From contig JAKSCN010000549.1 in NCBI GenBank assembly GCA_022360595.1, positions 1 through 18,552 on the forward strand: 18,552 nucleotides of DNA, given 5' to 3'. Made by a program: the position numbers and the translations under genes. Source of the stretch: Chromatiales bacterium (lineage in GTDB: Bacteria > Pseudomonadota > Gammaproteobacteria > Chromatiales > Chromatiaceae). This document shows, one piece after another, positions 8,786-15,283 of this stretch (within the stretch, counting starts at the first letter, position 1; every line of letters begins with the position of its first letter). The notes under the pieces were generated by a model. That model worked only from the letters and a program-made list of their open reading frames with translations. It did no database searches and had not been told where the DNA came from.

Positions 8786-9448
8786 TCAGCGTAGTAAAAT
8801 ATGGGCAACATTTTTTACTCTACTGAGTTGAAAACTCTTATGCGAAGCCTTCAGATCTGCAATAGACGTCTTATTTTCAACAACGGTCAGTAATACCCGG
8901 CCAACGTGGGGTGCAACAGCTAAAGAGATAGGGTCATTTAAAATAGAACCCCCAAACAGCACGGTATACGCATACCTCTCTTTGGTCTCCTTTAAAAGAG
9001 GCCCTATGTTCACCACATCATGTTTATTATTGATACCATTGGAAAACTGACTGCGATCCAGCCCCGCCGGTAAAAAGTATATATTCGGATCAGAGGTGCC
9101 TAGAACAGTCTCACCTAATGAAATCGACTGATCTTGCAGCTTTTCACGCAACCCCCGGCCTGGAGAAACGGAGAGCATATTTGCCAAAACTGAATGCTCT
9201 ATGCACAGATCAATCAGCAATACAGGGCTGCAAAGCACTTTTGCGAGACTGGACGTTATCTCTAAAACAGCTTCCGCAGCCTGTTTAACGGACTGATCAG
9301 GGCTAACCAGCAGGAGAGCACGGCTATCATCCGTCCTTCTCTGCTCATGATTGAGCTGCAAGGCGAGATGCTGATAAGGCGCCGTGATCTTATTTGCAGA
9401 CTCTTCGATACCTAGCCCTGCCTGGCCATCGGTTAACCAACTAAACAC
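8786..9448 (-). CDS. Degenerate BY-kinase-like (CpsD/CapB-type) protein
   Basis: About 220 residues in the position where a BY-kinase (cytoplasmic tyrosine kinase partner of Wzz) is expected. The fold order is recognisable: an EESANKITAPYQHLALQL helix like the family's E..R.LRtnL, then LLLVSPDQSVKQ where the P-loop TSPxPGEGKT should be, then VLLIDLCIEHS where VLLIDxDLRxP (Walker A') should be, followed by GRGLREKL. The P-loop glycines and Ser/Thr are missing, the Walker A' second acidic residue and DLR are missing, the Walker B region reads TVLFGGSILNDP, and there is no tyrosine-rich C-terminus. ATP-dependent autophosphorylation is therefore unlikely; a structural or regulatory role beside the Wzz-like protein is inferred. 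I prefer the GTG at 9448 (AAGGGG with 6 nt spacing; GTGTTTAG overlaps the wzz stop by 8 nt) over the ATG at 9505, which would overlap by 65 nt. Confidence 0.68.
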   Translation of the reverse strand: MFSWLTDGQAGLGIEESANKITAPYQHLALQLNHEQRRTDDSRALLLVSPDQSVKQAAEAVLEITSSLAKVLCSPVLLIDLCIEHSVLANMLSVSPGRGLREKLQDQSISLGETVLGTSDPNIYFLPAGLDRSQFSNGINNKHDVVNIGPLLKETKERYAYTVLFGGSILNDPISLAVAPHVGRVLLTVVENKTSIADLKASHKSFQLSRVKNVAHILLR

Positions 9449-11117
9449 TTTCAGCCCCTTTTGCGTATAGAACCCTAAAGGCCCCTTCCCCTCTTTTGGC
9501 CACATTCATGGCCAAAGTGGCATGCAACGGATACTCCGCTACCCCATCGATCAAATGTCTGCTGTATACACGCCCATTGAGTATATTCTTGACAACTGCG
9601 GAAAAGACACCAAGCACCAACCCAAAAATCAGTGCTAAAGGGTACAAGTACCTCGCTTTAGGCCAACTCTTCGATGCGGGGCGTGCCGCATAATCAACCA
9701 CCCTGTAGCTGGAAGTGGCATTGGTAGCCACAGAGACAGACACCGCGGCTTGCGCCCGTTTGGTGGACAGCAGCGCATACACCTCTTGCGCGACCTGATA
9801 AGCACGGTCCAGATCCCGAAGTTGCTCTGTCAACTGAGGCACAGCCTGGTGGCGGGCTCTCATCTCCTCAGCCAGTTTATGCATTTTCACGACTGCTGCT
9901 TCGAGCCCCGCCAGCTCGGTGCGAGTATTGCTGCGCTTTGCCAGCAGAGACTCTCTAACAGTATTCAATCCATGCTGAGTTGATTTCGCCAACTGTTCAG
10001 GACTGCCATCAATCAGGTGTTGAAGACTGGCCAGGTTGGTCTTGATCTCAGCCACCTCCGGAGAGTCCTCCTTATAGCGAATGCGCTGCTTGATCAGCTC
10101 AGCTTCCGCTTCGATGTGTTTGATTCTCGCGGCTTCTCGCACTGTATTGAGCTCATCCACTTTATTGATCACTTTCACGGACGGCTCGGATTGAAGCTGC
10201 AGGTCAATTTCAGCAAGACTTGCCCGCAAGTTGCTGATATGAATTTCCGTCTCCGCTATATCGGACTCCAGCTTAACCAACTCTTCCACTTCCTGAGTCT
10301 CTTTGCTGAAGTCAAAAACCAGTTGGTGCCTATTGAGGAAATCAACACGCTCAGCGGAAATACGGTCCAACTCCTGCTGCTGTTTCAGCATCTGACCATC
10401 AAGGGTTTGCAACGCCTGTTTTGCTTCCGTCAACTGCTGCTCTGTTCTCCACTCCTGATAGACATCCAGAAAGGTATTGGTAATGTCAGCAATTTTTGGG
10501 GATGGCCCTTTCGCGTAAACAGTAGCTGCAAGTACATCGCCGGCGATCTGCACAGAGAATCCCGACCTTAAATCTCTTACAGTCAGAGCAAGCTCTTTCT
10601 CTTCAGGTGTCAACTTGTCTAGCTCACTTTCACCGAACAACCACCCCTTAAAGTCCTTATATTTTTTCCCCAACCAAGACTTTTTCCAGAAATAACTGAT
10701 CTGTGCAAAAAAGGGGTGATAGACATCTTCATAGCGCAGGCTTTGACGCTTGATAACCTCTTTCAACACAGTTGACGAGGTCATTAGCTCAATTTCAGTA
10801 CGCCCATCCGGCTTACGGAACAGGTTCCACTCTTTATAGAACTCATCACGCTGGGCATCCGTTGTCGGCTCAACGGTAATGACCGCTTCCGCTTTATATG
10901 TAGGTGGCCAGGCCCAGTGATATAGCAGAGCTAAGGATAAAACCATAAGGGTAACCATTGCGATGACCAGCTTATGGTAACGTACCGCATCAACGATGAC
11001 CGTTAATGCGCCACTAAAATCAAAAATATCAACAGAACTCTCATCCGCAATAACAGAGTGCTTAGTGAGCCCTACCCCTTCTCCCCTTCTATTTTTATTC
11101 TCTTCTGCTCTAGCCAT
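9441..11117 (-). CDS. Wzz/GumC-type polysaccharide co-polymerase (chain-length determinant)
   Basis: A 558-residue inner-membrane protein with two transmembrane helices (about 48-66 and 490-510) flanking a long periplasmic domain. After the first helix comes the Wzz beta strand PTYKAEAVITVEP; predicted coiled coils follow at about 225-300 and 325-420, then the GNVR-like segment VYALLSTKRAQAAVSVSVA (447-465) and a proline-containing motif (RPASKSWPKARY, 479-490) before the second helix, a hallmark of these proteins. It regulates chain length and couples polymerisation to export. The cytoplasmic tail after helix 2 is about 48 residues and leads into the overlapping kinase-like gene, so the pair resembles a Wzc split into two polypeptides. 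Start ATG 11117 has no strong ribosome binding site, but no better start lies near. A 182 bp AT-rich gap separates it from the upstream GT4 gene, enough for its own promoter, though I could not identify one. Confidence 0.88.
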   Translation of the reverse strand: MARAEENKNRRGEGVGLTKHSVIADESSVDIFDFSGALTVIVDAVRYHKLVIAMVTLMVLSLALLYHWAWPPTYKAEAVITVEPTTDAQRDEFYKEWNLFRKPDGRTEIELMTSSTVLKEVIKRQSLRYEDVYHPFFAQISYFWKKSWLGKKYKDFKGWLFGESELDKLTPEEKELALTVRDLRSGFSVQIAGDVLAATVYAKGPSPKIADITNTFLDVYQEWRTEQQLTEAKQALQTLDGQMLKQQQELDRISAERVDFLNRHQLVFDFSKETQEVEELVKLESDIAETEIHISNLRASLAEIDLQLQSEPSVKVINKVDELNTVREAARIKHIEAEAELIKQRIRYKEDSPEVAEIKTNLASLQHLIDGSPEQLAKSTQHGLNTVRESLLAKRSNTRTELAGLEAAVVKMHKLAEEMRARHQAVPQLTEQLRDLDRAYQVAQEVYALLSTKRAQAAVSVSVATNATSSYRVVDYAARPASKSWPKARYLYPLALIFGLVLGVFSAVVKNILNGRVYSRHLIDGVAEYPLHATLAMNVAKRGEGAFRVLYAKGAESV

Positions 11118-11299
11118 ATTCAGTTAATCACTCAAATAGTCCCTTTAGGCATCTCTGTTGAATAAGCTTTCTGCGCATCACACTATAATTATTGTTTATG
11201 GTAGATACTGTGGTGAAGCTTGCTCAGTATACCTGCTATTTTAATATTTATCTGCAACAGAAATAGCCACTGTATATATTACTTAATAGTTACGCTGGA

Positions 11300-12445
11300 C
11301 TATGCAAGCCTGCGGTAGACCTCAAGTGTTTGGCGAAAATTAACTTCCGGGCTCCATTTATCGATCGCTTTTTGCCGCGCTGCTTCACCCATAGTTACCA
11401 AACGCTCCGGGTCGCCCCACAGAGACTCCATTTTCTCTGCAAGGTCGTCTACATTTCCCGGTTCGAAAAGAAGACCATCCACACCATCCTCTATCAGATT
11501 TTCGAGTGCCCCCAAGCGGGACGCAATAACCGGAATGCCGTGGCTCATGGACTCGGCCCCAACAACACCGTAAGTTTCAAACCAGGTGCTAGGCATTACG
11601 AGAAAACGGGCGCCACGGTAAAACTCAGCCAAATCTTCCCGCCCTTTTGTAACAACCACATTGGCATTTTGAGGTAGATCTATTGTCACAAAGTGCTTTT
11701 CATTTCGGGACAAACTGATCGGCAACGCACTTCTCTCCCCCGCCGCCAACAGAACATCAATGCCCTTCTCGGGTACAAAGCGCCCACCGAAAGAGACATA
11801 CTCCCCTTTTCTGGGATCGGCCCGCTCTGGCGGAATCTGTATGGCGTGAGGAATGGCAGTAACACTCTCCCGATCCAACCCCACATGCTCTACCAACCAC
11901 TCCCTAGAAAATTCAGAGCATGTAATAAATTGATCCACACACTCCTGAAAATAGCCCCGTTTCCTCACCCAAGCGTTATACATTGCATTGATTACACTTT
12001 CCGGAATATCACCGCGGCAATTTTTAGCTACCGCCTGAAATTCACTTTTTTTCATGCAATCTGTGCAAATTTCACCTTGCCTGTAGTGTGTCCGCACCGG
12101 GCAGGTCAGGTGGTAATCATCGCAGGTTACAACTACCGGTATTCCACTCTTTTTACATAGCCGAAATATTTCCGGTGACAGTAGAGGGAATAACTCATTG
12201 GCATGCACGATATCCGGCTTGAACTTATCCAGTTGGCGGGCAAATGCCTTGAGTGAGCCGGGGGCATAGAAGGCGCTTATGCTTGCCTGCACCTTTCCCC
12301 TCAAGCCACTGGGAAGATCACTACTATCTCGGGTAAACACATCGACTTCTATGCCGTTTTTTCTGGAAATATCGATAGTTGCCAGTGTAGACGCCAACGA
12401 GCCACCGCCGCTGCGCGGTTGATTGAACGCGTGTAGTACTTTCAT
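11300..12445 (-). CDS. Glycosyltransferase family 4
   Basis: A 381-residue GT-B retaining glycosyltransferase acting on lipid-linked intermediates at the cytoplasmic membrane face. The N-terminal acceptor domain begins MKVLHAFNQPRSGGGS with a glycine-rich loop. A cysteine-rich insert at about 108-143 (C108, C115, C127, C130, C143, with DDYHLTCP) occurs in a subset of GT4 enzymes and could bind metal. The donor domain has GGRFVPEKG (220-228) and the E-x7-E motif ETYGVVGAE (E290, E298), then SHGIPVIAS. Family membership is firm; donor and acceptor sugars are not deducible. The ATG at 12445 overlaps the stop of the upstream WecG/TagA gene by 4 nt (ATGA), so the two are translationally coupled. 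Confidence 0.9.
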   Translation of the reverse strand: MKVLHAFNQPRSGGGSLASTLATIDISRKNGIEVDVFTRDSSDLPSGLRGKVQASISAFYAPGSLKAFARQLDKFKPDIVHANELFPLLSPEIFRLCKKSGIPVVVTCDDYHLTCPVRTHYRQGEICTDCMKKSEFQAVAKNCRGDIPESVINAMYNAWVRKRGYFQECVDQFITCSEFSREWLVEHVGLDRESVTAIPHAIQIPPERADPRKGEYVSFGGRFVPEKGIDVLLAAGERSALPISLSRNEKHFVTIDLPQNANVVVTKGREDLAEFYRGARFLVMPSTWFETYGVVGAESMSHGIPVIASRLGALENLIEDGVDGLLFEPGNVDDLAEKMESLWGDPERLVTMGEAARQKAIDKWSPEVNFRQTLEVYRRLA

Positions 12446-13206
12446 TGTGGTGTATTATGCCGAGCAAAGACCAATTGACGCATAACGCCAAATACGAATT
12501 TGGAGTTATAGTAGGCATAACGAAATAATAATCGGCGGGGCTCCTGAAGCAGACGGAACAGCCATTGCAAGCCGCTCCTCTTCATCCACTCAGGGGCCGG
12601 CTTGGTTCTCCCAGATAGCAAATCAAACAGACTGCCGCATCCAACCAGTGGAGCACCTACTCTATCAACAACTCGGTTCATCCAGACATCCTGAGCAGGC
12701 GTTCCCATACCAACCCAGACAACATGGGGCTTTACCGCAGCTATCTCTTCTATGATGGATTGAGTGATTTCATCGGAAACAGGACGATTCGGTGTAGCGT
12801 GCATGCCAACAATATCAATACCAGGAAAACGCGCTCTCAATGCCTCCGCCACCTGTTCCGGCTGCCCATCACGCCCTCCGACCAAAAAGTGCCGCCAACC
12901 TGGGAAGCGCTCACAGCATTCGAGCACCAGATCATCGTTATGGACTCGCTCAACAGTATCAAATCCAAGCAGCTTCAACACCCAAACAACAGGCATGCCA
13001 TCGGTAGTGACTATCGTGGCCTTATTGAGTAGTTCACGATACTCGGGGTCATCCATCGCCATTGTGGTCGAAAAGGCATTAGCGCAACTGACATACGCAT
13101 TGGCTCCTGAAGATACCAACTGTGAAAGCTGCTCAATCGCGCCATCAAATGAAGCTGCGGATACCTTTGTCCCCAGAACATCAACCCGCTTAACAGAGTA
13201 GCTCAT
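12442..13206 (-). CDS. WecG/TagA/CpsF-family glycosyltransferase (GT26)
   Basis: A 254-residue member of the family that includes WecG (ManNAcA transferase) and TagA (ManNAc transferase), which add the second sugar to an undecaprenyl-linked primer. Visible marks are the SCANAFSTTMA strand, DG at 69-70 in TTDGMPVV (the family's catalytic aspartate region), FLVGGRDGQ, the VWVGMGTPAQDVWM segment (family usually GxPkQExW, here with D for E), VGCGSLFDLLSG, and the C-terminal WLFRLLQEPRRLLFRY membrane-association tail. The enzyme presumably transfers a hexosamine or uronic-acid-type sugar early in repeat-unit assembly; the donor is not determinable. The start at 13206 follows a GGATAAGG ribosome binding site that overlaps the upstream GT2 stop, only 3 nt apart, so the GT2-GT26-GT4 trio is one operon. 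Confidence 0.92.
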   Translation of the reverse strand: MSYSVKRVDVLGTKVSAASFDGAIEQLSQLVSSGANAYVSCANAFSTTMAMDDPEYRELLNKATIVTTDGMPVVWVLKLLGFDTVERVHNDDLVLECCERFPGWRHFLVGGRDGQPEQVAEALRARFPGIDIVGMHATPNRPVSDEITQSIIEEIAAVKPHVVWVGMGTPAQDVWMNRVVDRVGAPLVGCGSLFDLLSGRTKPAPEWMKRSGLQWLFRLLQEPRRLLFRYAYYNSKFVFGVMRQLVFARHNTPQ

Positions 13207-13209
13207 GCC

Positions 13210-14145
13210 TTATCCAGCCTGATTGGTCATATCAGCGTATCTTTTCCAGTGGGGCATGACAAAAAAGCGACGCAAGTATCTATAGAGACGCGCAAAGGGG
13301 CGTGAAAGCAGATAGGGTATTGAGCCCTGCATAAAAAGTGTTCTGATACCCAATAGTCGGGTAGCCCCCCCTCTGATCTGGTGTAATGCCAGCACGGTGT
13401 TATGAACTTTTCGCCTGCGCTTGGCCAAATCTGGGGTTATGTTGTCTTGCCAGCAATCTATCAGCTCTAATATTTCCGTCTGCATACGAATGCCGCTGTA
13501 ATGGCTCATATTGCCCGCGTGCAGACGGTAATAGCAGATAACGTTCTGGACAGCCCGCACGGTGTACTTTTTTGCGATAGCCAAATATAGGTAGTAATCG
13601 GGACTAACGGAAATTGATACGGGTATAGGATCAACTGATTCGATAGCCTTACGCGAAAATAGCGTTGAACTGATGGCTATAAAACATGAATCGACAAAAA
13701 GCTGCTGAAAAATATCTCCCTCGGGAAGTGCTTGATACTCATGGCGATGATCATAATCGATGTTATCTTTCCCTGTACCAAAGGTAAGCGTCCTGCCATA
13801 AATGAGACCAACATCCTCCTCCCCAGTCAACGCCATTTGCCACTCCAACTTCTGCGGATGCCATAGATCATCCTGATCGACAAACGCCACCCAGTCGCCG
13901 GTTGCATGCTCTAGCGCCATGCGCCTGGCAGCCCCCAACCCAGCGGGGCCATCGGATTTGGAAGGAAAGTATCGAATTCGTGGGTCCGAGTACTCACTTA
14001 GCAGATCAGCACTGCCATCGACCGACCCATCATCCCAAAATATCAACTCCCAATCACCCCAGGTTTGGGATATCACGCTATCCAACGTCTCCTTCAACGT
14101 TGAAATACCATTATAGACATTCAGGATTATGCTTACACTTGCCAT
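13210..14145 (-). CDS. Glycosyltransferase family 2, GT-A fold
   Basis: A 311-residue inverting glycosyltransferase, first gene of the right-hand minus-strand operon. The N-terminal GT-A domain shows VSIILNVYNG (4-13), the nucleotide-binding DDGS (38-41) and the metal-binding region VDQDD (89-93), with GLGAARRMALEHATGDWVAF before it, as in spore coat SpsA-type enzymes. The C-terminal part (about 235-311) is basic and amphipathic and may contact the membrane. It should add one sugar of the repeat unit from an NDP-sugar; the specificity is unknown. A sigma70-like promoter lies 36-64 bp upstream of the ATG. No strong ribosome binding site is seen at 14145, but the conserved N-terminal strand begins right there, so the start is well supported. 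Confidence 0.91.
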   Translation of the reverse strand: MASVSIILNVYNGISTLKETLDSVISQTWGDWELIFWDDGSVDGSADLLSEYSDPRIRYFPSKSDGPAGLGAARRMALEHATGDWVAFVDQDDLWHPQKLEWQMALTGEEDVGLIYGRTLTFGTGKDNIDYDHRHEYQALPEGDIFQQLFVDSCFIAISSTLFSRKAIESVDPIPVSISVSPDYYLYLAIAKKYTVRAVQNVICYYRLHAGNMSHYSGIRMQTEILELIDCWQDNITPDLAKRRRKVHNTVLALHQIRGGATRLLGIRTLFMQGSIPYLLSRPFARLYRYLRRFFVMPHWKRYADMTNQAG

Positions 14146-14180
14146 GTGTATTTACTCAGAAATAGTTATATCCTTTTAAA

Positions 14181-14209
14181 ATTAGAAACGAAAACGCTAA
14201 ATCAATCAA
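14181..14209 (-). promoter_or_regulatory. Predicted sigma70-type promoter for the GT2-GT26-GT4 operon
   Basis: Read on the minus strand, TTGATT (14209-14204, four of six to the -35 consensus) is followed after exactly 17 nt by TCTAAT (14186-14181, five of six to the -10). The predicted transcript would start near 14174, about 28 nt before the GT2 ATG. The surrounding DNA is AT-rich. Sequence-only prediction. Confidence 0.42.
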
Positions 14210-14347
14210 TACATTTTTAGTGTCATAACGATGTCACCTTTTGGCTAACCCTATTTTTCAAACCACTCCCCCCCCTTATCCGAAGTTCGGTGCAATAACC
14301 AAATTCATATTACAACTATATTGCTGCGGCCAATAAGAATACTCACA

Positions 14348-14375
14348 CGCTAAACCTGCAAGAAGGTGTTTAGCG
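14348..14375. repeat. Inverted repeat (10-bp stem with one bulge)
   Basis: CGCTAAACCT (14348-14357), loop GCAAGA, then AGG-TG-TTTAGCG (14364-14375). Seven outer and three inner base pairs form, with a 2-nt bulge (TG) on the right arm. It lies about 200 bp upstream of the GT2 start and beyond its predicted promoter. There is no T-tract on either side, so it does not look like a factor-independent terminator. Confidence 0.45.
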
Positions 14376-14535
14376 CCTGGTAACACTCAGATAAACATAT
14401 CCACCTCGAAGTGGTGAATAATAAGCCCCAATAGACTTCAGCAGTTTTTCTCCCGAATAAATCCACTCATATTGAACTAGAAATAATTCATGTTATTTGA
14501 AATAATAAAAAGATAATAAAATCTGTGGAAGATGC

Positions 14536-14570
14536 TTGAGTTACCCAGTTTTCGCAAATGCGTAACTCAA
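14536..14570. repeat. Perfect 9-bp inverted repeat around a 17-nt spacer
   Basis: TTGAGTTAC (14536-14544) and GTAACTCAA (14562-14570) are exact reverse complements. Candidate roles are an operator for a dimeric regulator, an RNA hairpin, or an old element end; no T-tract follows. Confidence 0.45.
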
Positions 14571-14669
14571 TAAGATCTCTAATTCGCTGAAAACATGGCT
14601 AGAAAGGATCCTGAGCACGGCAACTCATGGAGTAGACGTTTTGCACACAAAACATGATCGTTTTCATTT

Positions 14670-14693
14670 TACTCCCCATCTTGATGGAGAGTA
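14670..14693. repeat. Inverted repeat, 10-bp stem with one mismatch and 4-nt loop
   Basis: TACTCCCCAT (14670-14679), loop CTTG, ATGGAGAGTA (14684-14693). Nine of ten positions pair. It sits in the middle of the non-coding stretch and may be part of a folded transcript. Confidence 0.45.
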
Positions 14694-14732
14694 CTGTTTT
14701 GCGCTACGTGCCTTTCAGAGACAAATAGTAGT

Positions 14733-14778
14733 GAGCTTCTGATTACTTAATAAAACAACGTAAAAATCAGGAAGCCTC
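14733..14778. repeat. Bulged inverted repeat, 12 bp in total
   Basis: GAGCTTCTGATT (14733-14744) pairs with the segment 14765-14778 in three blocks (TGATT/AATCA, CTTC/GAAG, GAG/CTC), with one-base bulges at 14770 and 14775 and a 20-nt loop. It lies just upstream of the small reading frame at 14801 and could affect its translation if both are on one transcript. Confidence 0.35.
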
Positions 14779-14800
14779 TGATTAGTTTGAGTGAGGTGAT

Positions 14801-14976
14801 ATGGAAGTCTTTATTACTGAATTGGGGAGAAATCCAGATAACAGTAGGTTATTAGCCGATTTTCTGATGTTGAAATAGGCGATATTGAACTCATAGCATC
14901 CACTCGTGAATTTAATAGCTATTTCCTAATAGCCATTAAATTCATGGTGACAGCACTGTTAATAACAATTTATTGA
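14801..14976 (+). pseudogene. Possible small gene, frameshifted: 25-codon ORF continuing in another frame
   Basis: An ATG at 14801 directly follows GAGGTGAT, close to the full anti-Shine-Dalgarno complement, and opens 25 codons (MEVFITELGRNPDNSRLLAD...) ending in TAG at 14876-14878. At the T-run 14860-14863, reading one base back gives an open continuation (SDVEIGDIELIASTREFNSY, then a hydrophobic stretch FLIAIKFMVTALLITIY) to TGA at 14974-14976. Joined, it would be a protein of about 58 residues with a C-terminal membrane helix. I recognise no family. It may be a decayed gene, a sequencing-level T loss, a -1 slip site, or chance. Against coding, the second part contains a near-perfect hairpin. 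Confidence 0.25.
14902..14949. repeat. Long near-perfect hairpin, 22-bp stem with 4-nt loop
   Basis: The arms 14902-14923 and 14928-14949 pair over 22 positions with one A-C mismatch and two G-T pairs, around the loop TCCT. The inner 16 nt (GAATTTAATAGCTATT) match the opposite arm at 15 positions. This is by far the strongest secondary structure in the window. It is AT-rich and lacks a following T-tract, so it is not a standard terminator. It lies about 335 bp upstream of ugd and inside the possible frameshifted small gene. Confidence 0.7.
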
Positions 14977-15283
14977 GGATCCATTAACACTAAGTTTGAT
15001 CGTTACTGCCACTGACCATTTTTTGCCCAGAACGGCAAAGGGAGCACAGCTTGGCCGCTCCAAGTAGGTAATGAGTAACTCTGAGTAGTGCTTTTTCAGG
15101 TTGAGCATTGGCAATCAAACTAGCGTTAACAGATCCTAGCCAATTTCCCGGCAGAAGTTGGCAGCTTAAGTCCCGAGCATACGATCGCAGCTTGATCAGA
15201 AGCTCCCTAAGGAAGTAGCTATTAATTGTATATATCTGAATAGATGTTCAGGTTGTTATATAGCTTTGCAATGGAAATAAAAA

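Larger units (their letters stand above)
14146..15283. other. 1.1 kb AT-rich intergenic region between the divergent GT2 operon and ugd
   Basis: No open frame with a good start longer than about 60 codons is convincing here. The region holds the promoter of the GT2 operon at its left end, an 8-C tract (14268-14275), at least five inverted repeats annotated separately, a short direct repeat (TCTGATTA at 14739-14746 and 14777-14784), and a small reading frame at 14801. The last 80 bp before ugd are very AT-rich and contain TGTTATATA, a possible extended -10, but I found no matching -35. No tRNA, CRISPR array or complete insertion sequence was recognised. It probably contains long structured leaders or remnants of an older element. 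Confidence 0.7.

Noticed and set aside
11235..11267. A 7-bp inverted repeat (GCTATTT/AAATAGC) after the GT4 gene, considered as a terminator.
   Set aside because: The stem is short and AT-rich, with a 19-nt loop and no T-tract on the transcribed side.
14566..14742. A 58-codon stop-free plus-strand frame containing HGVDVLHTKHDRFHF.
   Set aside because: It has no ATG, no ribosome binding site and no family resemblance, and overlaps two inverted repeats. It could be a gene remnant, but support is too thin to annotate.
14990..15246. An 80-odd codon stop-free frame on the minus strand.
   Set aside because: It has no ATG or other plausible start near its beginning, no ribosome binding site and no recognisable motif; a frame of this length can occur by chance.
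14560..15250. Possible insertion sequence remnant in the spacer.
   Set aside because: No transposase motif, no matching terminal repeats at a sensible spacing and no target duplication could be found by eye.
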